A DNA stretch of 64,000 bases from CAYSAQ01 sp964429235 (GTDB taxonomy: Bacteria > Margulisbacteria > Riflemargulisbacteria > GWF2-35-9 > DYQY01): positions 271,283 through 335,282 of the forward strand of contig CAYSAQ010000001.1 of the NCBI GenBank assembly GCA_964429235.1, given 5' to 3'. A model generated the notes under the pieces. The model was not told the origin of the DNA. It did not search any database and saw only the letters and a list, made by a program, of their open reading frames with translations. A program made the position numbers and the translations under genes. Positions 8,723 to 17,154 of the stretch are shown piece after piece (position 1 is the stretch's first letter; the number at the start of each line of letters is the position of its first letter).

Positions 8723-9300
8723 TACTTAGCTCCTTTTCTAATAGTTATATCAATATATTTATTAATAATTTGCTGTTCCGTAGCCATCTTCTTTTTAGTC
8801 AAAATAAAATAATCCTTAAAGTCATTAAACTTTTCAACAACATCATATTGCTCTTTAAGGGTAAGTGATGGAATCGTAACATTGGAAATATTAGACTTAT
8901 TTATAAACGGAATAGTTGTTGTTTCTAGCAAATTCAAAATCTGTTTTTGACCGTCTTTTGAATTAAGATATAAACTTACATACTCAGGGTCAAACTGCTG
9001 AGAACTAACTCTAATAACAAAAACACCAGAAGTGCATAAATATTGAGCTGAATCCTTATTACAAAATATTGAAGAAGTAAATCTTCCCCTATTTGTAATT
9101 AGAACATCTTTTCTTTTTAGCATACTTTTCCCACCAGTAGATAATGAGACTTTAATCAAGCCATTGTAATCAATACTTGTATCAGTTTTAATATCCCTAG
9201 GCTGTATTACAAATGTATTACTATCAACAGAATTCTCGAGTTTCTCCCTAAATGAATGTCCTAAAAAAATATCAGCTATATCACATAATTTATTTATCAT
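8722..9300 (-). CDS. Half-length type I specificity subunit (single TRD HsdS-like)
   Basis: The 192-residue protein has one target-recognition domain (INKLCDIADIFLGHSFREK at the start, IPFINKSNISNVTIPSLTLK before the C-terminal helix). The closing helix (KEQYDVVEKFNDFKDYFILT) resembles an HsdS spacer. Full HsdS proteins have two such units. A single unit can dimerise to recognise a symmetric target, or act as an alternative or regulatory S subunit. It leads the operon and overlaps hsdM by one base. Its ATG lies six bases after a consensus -10 box, so the mRNA may be leaderless. It is not obviously a fragment of the downstream hsdS, because its sequence differs. Confidence 0.82.
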   Translation of the reverse strand: MINKLCDIADIFLGHSFREKLENSVDSNTFVIQPRDIKTDTSIDYNGLIKVSLSTGGKSMLKRKDVLITNRGRFTSSIFCNKDSAQYLCTSGVFVIRVSSQQFDPEYVSLYLNSKDGQKQILNLLETTTIPFINKSNISNVTIPSLTLKEQYDVVEKFNDFKDYFILTKKKMATEQQIINKYIDITIRKGAK

Positions 9301-9306
9301 GGCTAA

Positions 9307-9334
9307 ATTATAACAGAACAGTAGATAGTGTCAA
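9307..9334 (-). promoter_or_regulatory. Consensus sigma70-type promoter of the restriction operon
   Basis: On the minus strand TTGACA (9334-9329) and TATAAT (9312-9307) are both perfect and 16 bases apart. The ATG at 9300 is where transcription would be expected to begin, so the first gene is probably translated from a leaderless message. No other promoter this good is seen in the defence region. Confidence 0.8.
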
Positions 9335-9356
9335 GTACAGTATTGAGATACTGTAC
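9335..9356. promoter_or_regulatory. Perfect palindromic operator abutting the -35 box
   Basis: GTACAGTAT, four bases (TGAG), then ATACTGTAC: a perfect 9-bp inverted repeat touching the TTGACA box. Placement suggests a binding site for a dimeric regulator of the restriction operon. The ACAG...CTGT order is the reverse of the E. coli LexA consensus. No controller gene is visible nearby. Confidence 0.6.
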
Positions 9357-9783
9357 CAAGTTATGGTAGCGGTAACAGAAATTAATAATATGCATGAGAA
9401 AATTAACCATCAATCTAATAATCTATTACTATAACTTATATCATACGCTAAACCCCTTATAAAATGTAGGATTACTGCCCTATATTAAAATATTAGGATT
9501 GATTTTTTACTTTTGCATTCTAAATACGTCTTCCCAATTGTTTAGCCGAATTAGAAAGAATAAATTAACATCTATGCGGGCACTCTCCGCTACGCCTCAG
9601 GCGTACGAGAAAAGCCATTGCCCTATGATTTTCCAAGCATGATTTAATTGTAGTCTTTCTTTAAGGGAGTTTTGGGAAGACTAGGCGGGATTGTTAAGGG
9701 CGGCTATAAGCCCTTAATTCATTTATTGGCAAGACTTATCATCCATGAGAAAATTATTCCATCTTTTTCAGAGGAGTACATTA
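9357..9783. other. Gene-poor intergenic region with two small hairpins
   Basis: I see no supported gene. The region contains TACGCCT/AGGCGTA around 9593-9607, with only a one-base centre, and TTAAGGGC (9694-9701) pairing with GCCCTTAA (9710-9717) across an 8-base loop, just before the DUF1015 gene. The GC-rich patch near 9575-9610 differs from its AT-rich surroundings. No tRNA or repeat unit could be recognised. Confidence 0.5.
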
Positions 9784-11031
9784 ATGGTAACAATCAGAGC
9801 TTTCAAAGGAATCAGACCAAAAAAAGGATTAGAAGAGAAAATAGCTTCTAGACCATATGACGTACTCAACTCAGAAGAAGCTCGTGAAGAGGCCAAAGGC
9901 AACGTAATGTCCCTATACCATATTATTAAACCAGAAATAGATTTCTCAGCAGATACAGATGCGCACTCACAGGAAGTATATGATAGTGCAGTTGCTAGTT
10001 TTACAAAATTCAAAGAAAACAACTGGTTAATCCAAGATGAAGCTCCTTCCCTATATATATATGCTCAAACAATGGATGGAAGAACCCAATATGGACTTGC
10101 CGCTTGTGCGAGTGTAGATGATTACTTAAACGATAAAATCAAAAAGCATGAGCTTACTAGAAAAGACAAAGAAGAAGATAGAATGCTTCATGTACGAATC
10201 AATAATGCAAATATTGAACCAGTGTTCTTCTCATACAGATCTAACAATAGAATAAATGAAATTATCAGTAATGTTACAGACAATTCAGAAGCAATCTATA
10301 ACTTCACTTCAGAAGACAATATCGGACATTCTTTTTGGATAATTAACAGTAATGACACAATTACTGAAATTACTAATATTTTTCAAAATATTGATTCTAC
10401 TTATGTTGCTGATGGACATCACAGAAGTGCTGCAGCTGCATTAGTTGGTAAAGAAAAAAGAGAGAAATACCCAAACTACTCTGGAGATGAAGAATTCAAC
10501 TATTTTCTAGCAGTTCATTTTCCTGACAACCAATTAAAGATATTTGACTATAACAGAGTAATTAAAGATTTAAACGGTCTTACAACCGAACAATTTTTAG
10601 AGAAACTCTCTGAGAACTTCAACATAGAAAAAATGGGGACTAATCAATACAGACCGGGAAACATACATATTATGGGACTCTACATTGAGAGCAATTGGTA
10701 TAAATTGGAGTTCAAAGATGGGACGTATGATGATGCAGATCCAATCAAAGCACTAGATGTTACTACTCTTACAAAATATGTACTTGAACCAATCATAAAC
10801 ATCACAGACCTGAGAACAAGCAAAAGGATTGATTTTATTGGAGGCATAAGAGGTTTAGAAGAATTAGAAAAGCGTGTAGATTCCGGTGAAATGGTAGCTG
10901 CCTTCGCAATGTACCCAGTATCAATGGACCAACTAATCAATATAGCTGATAGTGGAAATATAATGCCACCAAAAACAACTTGGTTTGAACCTAAGTTGCG
11001 AAGTGGCTTGATTATACATAGCTTAGACTAG
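9784..11031 (+). CDS. DUF1015 family protein
   Basis: The 415-residue protein matches DUF1015, a widespread cytosolic family of unknown biochemical role. Recognisable parts are the opening TIRAFKGIRPKKGL, SRPYDVLNSEEAREEAKGN, the central YVADGHHRSAAAALVGKEKR (the most conserved motif), and the C-terminal AFAMYPVSMDQLINIADSG and MPPKTTWFEPKLRSGLIIH. I chose the ATG at 9784 rather than an upstream in-frame ATG at 9745 because GAGGAG lies seven bases before it and the family normally begins at this point. It is the first gene on the plus strand after the defence island. DUF1015 genes often accompany serine or central carbon genes; serA here is 20 kb away, so no link can be drawn. Confidence 0.93.
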   Translation: MVTIRAFKGIRPKKGLEEKIASRPYDVLNSEEAREEAKGNVMSLYHIIKPEIDFSADTDAHSQEVYDSAVASFTKFKENNWLIQDEAPSLYIYAQTMDGRTQYGLAACASVDDYLNDKIKKHELTRKDKEEDRMLHVRINNANIEPVFFSYRSNNRINEIISNVTDNSEAIYNFTSEDNIGHSFWIINSNDTITEITNIFQNIDSTYVADGHHRSAAAALVGKEKREKYPNYSGDEEFNYFLAVHFPDNQLKIFDYNRVIKDLNGLTTEQFLEKLSENFNIEKMGTNQYRPGNIHIMGLYIESNWYKLEFKDGTYDDADPIKALDVTTLTKYVLEPIINITDLRTSKRIDFIGGIRGLEELEKRVDSGEMVAAFAMYPVSMDQLINIADSGNIMPPKTTWFEPKLRSGLIIHSLD

Positions 11032-11087
11032 CTACAACTGCCTGCTAGGGACTTTAAGCTTTGAGCATTTAGACGTACAATACCTAT

Positions 11088-12467
11088 ATGCAGGACAATC
11101 AGGTTAATCTAGAAGAAATCCAACAAATTTTAATATCAGGAACTTTAACTGATATTAGATTATTAGTTGCAGAAGTTCACCAAGCAGATATCGCTGATGC
11201 GCTTGAAGCCATGAACAGAGAAAACCGTATTACTTTCTTTAAAAAAGTTAAGCCAGAGATCATTAAAGAGGTTTTTGAGGAAATAGAACACCCTATTCAG
11301 GCTGAACTAGTAAAAAAGCTATCTCGCATCAAAGTAACAGAACTGATTGACCATCTAGATGCCGATGATGCAGCTGATTTAATCCTGAACATCCAAGAAG
11401 AAGATGAAACATTGGCTGAAAATATTTTAAAATCACTTAAAGAACGAATCGAAATTCAAAAACTTCTGAAATATGAAGAACATACTGCTGGAAGTATCAT
11501 GAATCCAGACTTTATAGCTATCCCTGAGAATTTGACTGTAAAACAAGCTATATTACTATTCAAAAAAGCAAATCCATCTGATGAGGAATTTGTTTACTAT
11601 ATATATATTATTGATGATGCTGGCGTGCTGCAAGGAATTACCAACTTAAAAGACCTTATACTTGCTAACCCAACAACACACATTGAAACACTCAGAGATG
11701 AGAACTTCCAATCTGTATATGTAAATATTGACCAAGAAGAAGCTGCAAATATGATATCGAAATATGACCTTGTCGAACTTCCAGTAGTAGATGATAACAA
11801 TAAAATGATTGGTATTATTACTGTTGATGACGTTGTTGATATTATGAGAGAAGAAGCTACAGAGGATTTCCTGAAATTATCAGGCACCACCACAGGTGAA
11901 TTAGACGAAGAAACACTCCTTAGTGGCAACATATTTAACTCAGCAAAAACTAGATTGCGTTGGCTCATGCTTACTATGGTCGGAGGGCTACTTTCTGGTA
12001 GCATACTCGCATATTTCACTGTTACATTTAAAGACATTGATTTATCACTACCTATTATTCTCAGCTTCATTCCATTACTTATTGGTATTGGCGGTAATGT
12101 AGGGAATCAAGCAGCAACAATAATGGTACGCGGACTAGCAACAGGACATATAAGACCTCACTCTGTTATGAAAAACATCTACAGAGAAATGGGGATCAGT
12201 ATAATTATTGCTTTTGGCGTATCAATTAGCCTCTTTATTATTACGTTTATACTTTTCAAAACACCAATATATGGATCAATGATTGGAATCGCTATACTCT
12301 TAAACATTATTCTTAGTTCTGCCTTTGGCATTACATTACCCCTATTATTCAACAAAGTAGGAATTGACCCAGCTATTGCCTCTGCTCCATTCATTTCAAC
12401 TACAATTGATGTAGCTGGTCTAGCCATATACTTTATTGTTCTATCTACTACTTTATACTTTATCTAA
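11088..12467 (+). CDS. mgtE: Magnesium channel/transporter MgtE
   Basis: The 459-residue protein has the full MgtE layout: a helical MgtE_N domain (residues ~5-130, with HLDADDAADLILNIQEED), two CBS domains (~135-260, with TAGSIMNPDFIAI and ELPVVDDNNKMIGIITVDDV), a plug helix and a C-terminal pore domain of five predicted membrane helices (~285-459). The pore signature GIGGNVGNQAATIMVRGLA is intact. MgtE channels open when cytosolic magnesium falls, sensed by the N and CBS domains. It is probably co-transcribed with the following nucleosidase-like gene, which starts immediately after its stop codon. Confidence 0.95.
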   Translation: MQDNQVNLEEIQQILISGTLTDIRLLVAEVHQADIADALEAMNRENRITFFKKVKPEIIKEVFEEIEHPIQAELVKKLSRIKVTELIDHLDADDAADLILNIQEEDETLAENILKSLKERIEIQKLLKYEEHTAGSIMNPDFIAIPENLTVKQAILLFKKANPSDEEFVYYIYIIDDAGVLQGITNLKDLILANPTTHIETLRDENFQSVYVNIDQEEAANMISKYDLVELPVVDDNNKMIGIITVDDVVDIMREEATEDFLKLSGTTTGELDEETLLSGNIFNSAKTRLRWLMLTMVGGLLSGSILAYFTVTFKDIDLSLPIILSFIPLLIGIGGNVGNQAATIMVRGLATGHIRPHSVMKNIYREMGISIIIAFGVSISLFIITFILFKTPIYGSMIGIAILLNIILSSAFGITLPLLFNKVGIDPAIASAPFISTTIDVAGLAIYFIVLSTTLYFI

Positions 12468-13061
12468 ATGAACACTATTCCAGAAGATATTAGCCATATA
12501 TTATTATTTGCTGAGAAAAGAGAAGCAAAATACTTCATTAACAAAGCAAAGAAAATTAACGATCATCTGTTTGTGAAAAATATAAAAAATAAAAATATAT
12601 TAATAATCATTACTGGTGTTGGAAAAAATGCTATAAAAAGAACTATAAAAAATCAGAAAGATATAATTGATGCAGCAAACTGCAAAAGCATAATTAACCT
12701 AGGCAATGCTGGCAGCCTAATTGCTATTCCAAAATCAACAATACTAACTATTGGCCATATAATTGGAAGAAATGGGAAAGATTCATTTCAACTAATGCAA
12801 AAAAACCATTTCACAAACGTAACTGTGAACAGTTTACAAGATAAAATACAGCTAGCTAATCAATATAAAAATGCTCATACAGTTGATATGGAATTATTCC
12901 ACTTAGCCGAAGTATTCCCCTGGATAGTTTCTCATAAAATTATTCTAGATACTTTTAAAATGAATCCCAAAACACTTCTATTCAGATTAAAGCTTCCTTT
13001 TTTAATCAAGAAAAACAGCAAACTTCTTTATAGCTTTTTCATAAATAAATATTTAACATAA
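12468..13061 (+). CDS. Divergent nucleoside phosphorylase/nucleosidase superfamily protein
   Basis: The 197-residue protein keeps landmarks of the PNP/MTAN fold: an opening strand ILLFAEKREAKYF, the glycine loop IIITGVGKNAIKR (like TGIGKVNA in MTA/SAH nucleosidase), INLGNAGSL, and VDMELFHLAEVF, matching the VEMES region that binds the ribose. Possible substrates are methylthioadenosine, S-adenosylhomocysteine or futalosine; none can be chosen. The C-terminus (FRLKLPFLIKKNSKLLYSFF) is unusually basic and hydrophobic. ATG follows the MgtE stop directly (TAAATG) without a Shine-Dalgarno, implying translational coupling. The gene ends two bases before a strong terminator. Confidence 0.7.
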   Translation: MNTIPEDISHILLFAEKREAKYFINKAKKINDHLFVKNIKNKNILIIITGVGKNAIKRTIKNQKDIIDAANCKSIINLGNAGSLIAIPKSTILTIGHIIGRNGKDSFQLMQKNHFTNVTVNSLQDKIQLANQYKNAHTVDMELFHLAEVFPWIVSHKIILDTFKMNPKTLLFRLKLPFLIKKNSKLLYSFFINKYLT

Positions 13062-13062
13062 A

Positions 13063-13094
13063 CAAAAACCCTCTCCAAATGGAGAGGGTTTTTG
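13063..13094. terminator. Bidirectional intrinsic terminator
   Basis: Two 14-base arms (CAAAAACCCTCTCC and GGAGAGGGTTTTTG) pair perfectly around an AAAT loop. Runs of A and T on either side serve both the plus-strand mgtE unit and the minus-strand ppi-ftsX genes that end at 13124. Confidence 0.92.
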
Positions 13095-13123
13095 TTTATA
13101 TAGTAACTTTAGGAGATTGAGGG

Positions 13124-14629
13124 TTACTCTACCAAACTGTTTCCGGTAAGAGTATCCAGTTTATCCAATGCTGATAATGGATTGTTTTGAACAGATTGTT
13201 TTTCTGACTCTGTCTGAGCTTCTTGCTCCGCAATCAAAGCTAATTGTTCATCTAGATTTGCTCTCTGTGTTTTAGTCATATTATCTCGGTAGTTATTATC
13301 TGCAATGTCCATAATTACTTTATTACCTTTGAACGTAGCTAAAACATCGTCAAATAATCCTCTATACAAATCTCTATCTTTATATTTAATAAAGAAATCA
13401 ATAGCTGCAAAATAAAGCATAGGATATCTATAACCAGACAATCTTTTTTGTAAAATTAAAGCTTTGCGAAGAGATCTTTTACCCTCATCAACATTACCTA
13501 TCTTATCTTGCATTCTTGCTATCTGCACATATAATAGTAAGTCGTTCTTCTCCATTAATGCCTTTTTATACTCAAACAACGCCTCTTCATACTTTTGTTG
13601 CATTCTATAATCATAAGCATTAACCTGGGGATCAATAATCTCTATATCTGCTGATGCCTTTAATGGCTGTAACCATTTTTGAACTGCCTCTTGCTGTTTC
13701 TGCTGCAAAATTTGTTGGTCAATCTGCTCATCAGTAATATTTACAGGAATATCTTTTTCTCTTTTTTCCTCTACAAGCAAAATATGATATCCAAACATTG
13801 TCTTAATTGGGCCACCAATCTCACCCGGCATTAACTTATACAGCATTTTTTCAAATTCAGGAACCATCTGTCCACGACTGATCCAACCAAGATCTCCACC
13901 TTTTTTAGCAGAAGCAGTATCTTCAGAATACTTCTCCGCAATAGCAGCAAAGTTTTTCTTATTTGATAGGATCATTTCATAAATAGACTCTGCTTTTTTC
14001 AGTTTCTTCAAATCTTCTTCCATATTCTCAGTTGTGTTATCAACTTTAATCAAAATATGTCTTGCTTTAATCTCTGTAAAAGCCAATTTTCTATCTATCG
14101 GAGTTACTCTTACTCTGCTCGTAATACCATTTAAAAACTTTGAAACCATGATTTCGTTTTTCTGCTGCTCTTTAAAATCTTTCCATTCAACATTGTTTTC
14201 TTTTAACAACTTCTTGAATTTACCCATACTTGTAAGTCCATAGGCTTTTACAATCTGGTCCATTCTATAGTTGAACTCTTGTGGGAAAGCTTTAATACCT
14301 TCTTCTTTTGCCTCTTTTAACATCAACATATGTGACACTGTTTCTTGAAATGACTGGTACCTATAATAGTCAATGATATCAGGGTCAAGAACCATCCTTT
14401 GTTCAGCCGGAACACTCGAAAATAATTGATTGAACTGACGGTTATAATAATATGCATCTATTGGCTCTCCATTTAGTAATCCTAACTGAGAATAAGCTAA
14501 CTCCTGCTGAGTATTACTATCTCCTCTATTCAAGAACGAATAAGCGCCAACGCCTAACATAGAAAACACAAACAAAGACACAGTAATAAACAAAATCTCT
14601 CGTGACCTTTCTCTCATAAAATTTAACAT
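13124..14629 (-). CDS. SurA/PpiD-like membrane-anchored peptidylprolyl isomerase
   Basis: The 501-residue protein has one N-terminal membrane span (EILFITVSLFVFSMLGVGAY), a SurA-N-like helical chaperone region (~45-180) and a parvulin rotamase domain (~187-295). The last is seen in ARHILIKVDN, FAAIAEKYSEDTASAKKGGD, LGWISRGQMVPEFEKML and PIKTMFGYHILLVEE. A C-terminal TPR-like segment follows (~330-460; MQQKYEEALFEYKKALMEKN). It would fold exported or outer-membrane proteins at the outer face of the membrane. The C-terminal repeats are unusual for SurA or PpiD and suggest an extra protein-binding role. It lies 16 bases downstream of ftsX. Confidence 0.88.
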   Translation of the reverse strand: MLNFMRERSREILFITVSLFVFSMLGVGAYSFLNRGDSNTQQELAYSQLGLLNGEPIDAYYYNRQFNQLFSSVPAEQRMVLDPDIIDYYRYQSFQETVSHMLMLKEAKEEGIKAFPQEFNYRMDQIVKAYGLTSMGKFKKLLKENNVEWKDFKEQQKNEIMVSKFLNGITSRVRVTPIDRKLAFTEIKARHILIKVDNTTENMEEDLKKLKKAESIYEMILSNKKNFAAIAEKYSEDTASAKKGGDLGWISRGQMVPEFEKMLYKLMPGEIGGPIKTMFGYHILLVEEKREKDIPVNITDEQIDQQILQQKQQEAVQKWLQPLKASADIEIIDPQVNAYDYRMQQKYEEALFEYKKALMEKNDLLLYVQIARMQDKIGNVDEGKRSLRKALILQKRLSGYRYPMLYFAAIDFFIKYKDRDLYRGLFDDVLATFKGNKVIMDIADNNYRDNMTKTQRANLDEQLALIAEQEAQTESEKQSVQNNPLSALDKLDTLTGNSLVE

Positions 14630-14645
14630 TTAAATACCTCCCTAA

Positions 14646-15542
14646 TTACTTTTTTAATATATTTTTCAATAAACTTTTTATCGAAAAGAAACTTGCACTC
14701 AAACTAACAGCTAAACCAATTGTAATAATAAAAATATTTAGTGAAACAAAACTCAAATGTTTAGTAAAAACATAAGCAAAATGAAAAACCTGCTGCATTT
14801 TATTATTAACTAAAAAGAAAACAATATTAATAATAATCACGGCAAACCCTGCTCCAAGCACCCCAAAAAACACTCCTTCTAGCACAAATACAGACCTAAT
14901 AAAACCATTAGTAGCACCTACCAATTTCATTATCTTAACTTCTTTTTCTTTAGCAAGAATAGTTATATTAATCGTACTAGAAATAATAAGAAATGTTGCA
15001 ACTAACAACAAGATAACAATTGTTGCCCCTACATAATTAAAAAGCTTCACAACGCTCTTAAACCTACTAACAAATGTCTTACCATATCTAATATCCTGAA
15101 CATCCTTAATTAACTTAAGTTCTTTAACTACTTCTTGTATATAATTCACTGATTCTAATTTTATAACTATTAAATCTGGCAAAGGGTTAGAGGGGACTAA
15201 CTCAATAATTTCCTTTTGATACTGCAACTTACTCTTTAAATCATTCCATGCATCTTCTCTAGAAATTAAAGATAAAGATTTAACGCCTTTAATTGTTTTT
15301 ATTTGATCTCTTATACTCAACACTCTCTCTTGCGTTGCATTTCTTTCTAAATAAACTGAAACATTTAAATCATAACTAACGGTCTTAATCATTGAATTTA
15401 AATTCATGAAAATTATTAGAAACATTGCTAAAATAGATAACGAAACGGTAATTGTTATAAATGACAAAAATGCCATTAAGGAATTCTGCTTAACAGAAAT
15501 AAATGCTTCTTCCATTAAAAACTTTAATATTCTAAAGTTCAT
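14646..15542 (-). CDS. ftsX: Cell division ABC transporter permease FtsX
   Basis: FtsX is the membrane partner of FtsE and relays ATP hydrolysis to cell-wall hydrolases at the division site. The 298-residue protein has the expected four membrane spans: one near the N-terminus (LMAFLSFITITVSLSILAMF), then a large extracytoplasmic domain (~55-165) with VSVYLERNATQERV, and three C-terminal spans. KEKEVKIMKLVGATNGFIRS is the typical conserved loop. I chose ATG 15542, not the upstream frame at 15584, because GGGGAG lies five bases before it and the overlap with ftsE is then only 11 bases. Confidence 0.92.
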   Translation of the reverse strand: MNFRILKFLMEEAFISVKQNSLMAFLSFITITVSLSILAMFLIIFMNLNSMIKTVSYDLNVSVYLERNATQERVLSIRDQIKTIKGVKSLSLISREDAWNDLKSKLQYQKEIIELVPSNPLPDLIVIKLESVNYIQEVVKELKLIKDVQDIRYGKTFVSRFKSVVKLFNYVGATIVILLLVATFLIISSTINITILAKEKEVKIMKLVGATNGFIRSVFVLEGVFFGVLGAGFAVIIINIVFFLVNNKMQQVFHFAYVFTKHLSFVSLNIFIITIGLAVSLSASFFSIKSLLKNILKK

Positions 15543-16209
15543 GATAGCTCCCCATCTGTTGATCTCTGATAACATTGCCACCATGTAAGGCTATTACTCT
15601 TTTCCTCATAAGGTCTACAACCGTCTTATCATGCGTAGCTACTACCACAGTTGTATTAGTTAAATTAATCTTTGAAATAATCTGAATAATCTCCAATGAT
15701 GCATCTGGATCTAAATTTCCTGTTGGCTCGTCTGCTAATAGGATATGCGGCTTATTAATAATTGCCCTCGCAATACAAGCTTTCTGTTGCTCTCCTCCTG
15801 ATAGTTGGTAAGGATAACAATGAAGCTTGTTCTCTAAACCTACCGTCTCGACGACTCTATCAATTTTCTCTTGAATTACCTTCTTTTTCTCACCCTGAAT
15901 CTTTAGGACATACGCTAAATTTTCATATATTGTTCTATTAAGTATCTTAAAATCTTGAAATACAAACCCCATATTTTTTCGTAAATTAGAAACCTGTCTT
16001 TCGGAGAAGTCGTTAATATTTGTCATGCCAACATAAATGCTACCAGAATCAGGTTTGTCTTCTCTTGTTAATAGATTTAACAACGTAGTTTTACCAGCAC
16101 CTGTCTGGCCTACAAGAAATACAAATTCATCTTTTGCTATATGTAAATTAATATGGTTGAGTACTGTTAGGTCTTGATACTTTTTAGTAACGTTTCTTAA
16201 TCGAATCAC
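15532..16209 (-). CDS. ftsE: Cell division ATP-binding protein FtsE
   Basis: This 225-residue ABC ATPase has Walker A VGQTGAGKTTLLNLL, the Q-loop region MGFVFQDFKILN, signature LSGGEQQKACIARAI, Walker B ILLADEPTGNLD, and H-loop VVVATHDKTVV. The FQDFKIL segment and pairing with ftsX identify FtsE rather than a LolD/MacB exporter. It starts with GTG at 16209, directly after the stop of the transketolase C-terminal subunit with no recognisable ribosome site, so it is likely translated by coupling. Confidence 0.93.
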   Translation of the reverse strand: MIRLRNVTKKYQDLTVLNHINLHIAKDEFVFLVGQTGAGKTTLLNLLTREDKPDSGSIYVGMTNINDFSERQVSNLRKNMGFVFQDFKILNRTIYENLAYVLKIQGEKKKVIQEKIDRVVETVGLENKLHCYPYQLSGGEQQKACIARAIINKPHILLADEPTGNLDPDASLEIIQIISKINLTNTTVVVATHDKTVVDLMRKRVIALHGGNVIRDQQMGSYHEL

Positions 16210-17154
16210 TTATTTTCGTGAGATAACGGCTAATGCCTTGTTTACAATTCCGTCCACAGTTAAGTTATGCTTTTCAAGAAGCTCATTTGGTTTTCCACTT
16301 TCGCCAAATACACCTTCAACTCCGAGCATCTCCATTGGAACTGGGCATGTTTTGATTACTACTTCAGCAACTGCACTACCCATACCACCAACAACTGTAT
16401 GTTCTTCAGCTGTAACAATAGCACCTGTCTTCTTAGCCATTGCACAAACATTATCCTCATCCATTGGTTTTATTGAAGATACATTTACAACTGCTGCATT
16501 AATATTATGATCTTTTTTTAATACCTCAGCTGCATCTAAAGAAAGTTTAACCATGATTCCACAAGCCATTATTGCGACATCTAATCCTTCCCTAAGAACA
16601 TTATTCTTGCCTAGTTCAAATTTAAAATTTTCGACATCAAATACAAGCGGAGTTGCGCCTCTACTCATCCTTACATAATAAGGACCTGGCTGGTCAGCAA
16701 CATACTTAACCATTGTTTCTGCTTCTATAGCATCAGCAGGAACTAATACTTTCATATTAGGAAGAACTCTCATTAAAGTAATATCCTCTAATGCTTGGTG
16801 TGATGCACCATCTTCACCAACAGTAATCCCAGCGTGCGTAGCACATATTTTCACATTTAATCTTGGATAACAGATAGAGTTCCTAATTTGTTCCCATGGT
16901 CTGCCAGTAACAAACATAGAAAAAGAACTAGCAAATACTGTCTTACCCATACAAGCTAACCCTGCGGCCATCCCTATTAAATTTTGCTCGGCAATTCCTG
17001 CATTAAAAAATCTATCAGGAAATTTTGCTGCAAACTTTGCTGTTCTTGTAGAACAAGACAAATCTGCATCTAATACAACTACATCTTTATTGGTTTCTCC
17101 TAGAGCTATCAATGCTTTAGCATAATGATCTCTAGTAGCTGCTGATTCTAACAT
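16210..17154 (-). CDS. Transketolase, C-terminal (pyrimidine-binding) subunit
   Basis: This is the second half of a split transketolase: 314 residues covering the pyrimidine-binding and C-terminal domains. Motifs include VVLDADLSCSTRTAKFAAKF, FFNAGIAEQNLIGMAAGLA (catalytic Glu in IAEQN), CATHAGITVGEDGASHQALED and VTAEEHTVVGGMGSAVAEVV. With the N-terminal subunit it moves two-carbon units between sugar phosphates in the pentose phosphate pathway. I used the ATG at 17154 because GGAG is seven bases upstream; the in-frame ATG at 17160 has no ribosome site. It overlaps the N-terminal subunit gene by seven bases. Confidence 0.93.
   Translation of the reverse strand: MLESAATRDHYAKALIALGETNKDVVVLDADLSCSTRTAKFAAKFPDRFFNAGIAEQNLIGMAAGLACMGKTVFASSFSMFVTGRPWEQIRNSICYPRLNVKICATHAGITVGEDGASHQALEDITLMRVLPNMKVLVPADAIEAETMVKYVADQPGPYYVRMSRGATPLVFDVENFKFELGKNNVLREGLDVAIMACGIMVKLSLDAAEVLKKDHNINAAVVNVSSIKPMDEDNVCAMAKKTGAIVTAEEHTVVGGMGSAVAEVVIKTCPVPMEMLGVEGVFGESGKPNELLEKHNLTVDGIVNKALAVISRK

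Noticed and set aside
9335..9356. Palindrome considered as a LexA/SOS box because dinD is in the operon
   Set aside because: The half-sites are ACAG...CTGT, the reverse order of the E. coli CTGT-N8-ACAG box, and a LexA gene is not visible.
11597..12070. Open frame of 157 residues on the minus strand
   Set aside because: It is antisense to MgtE; composition is the Ser/Ile-rich shadow typical of antisense frames and no ribosome site is present.
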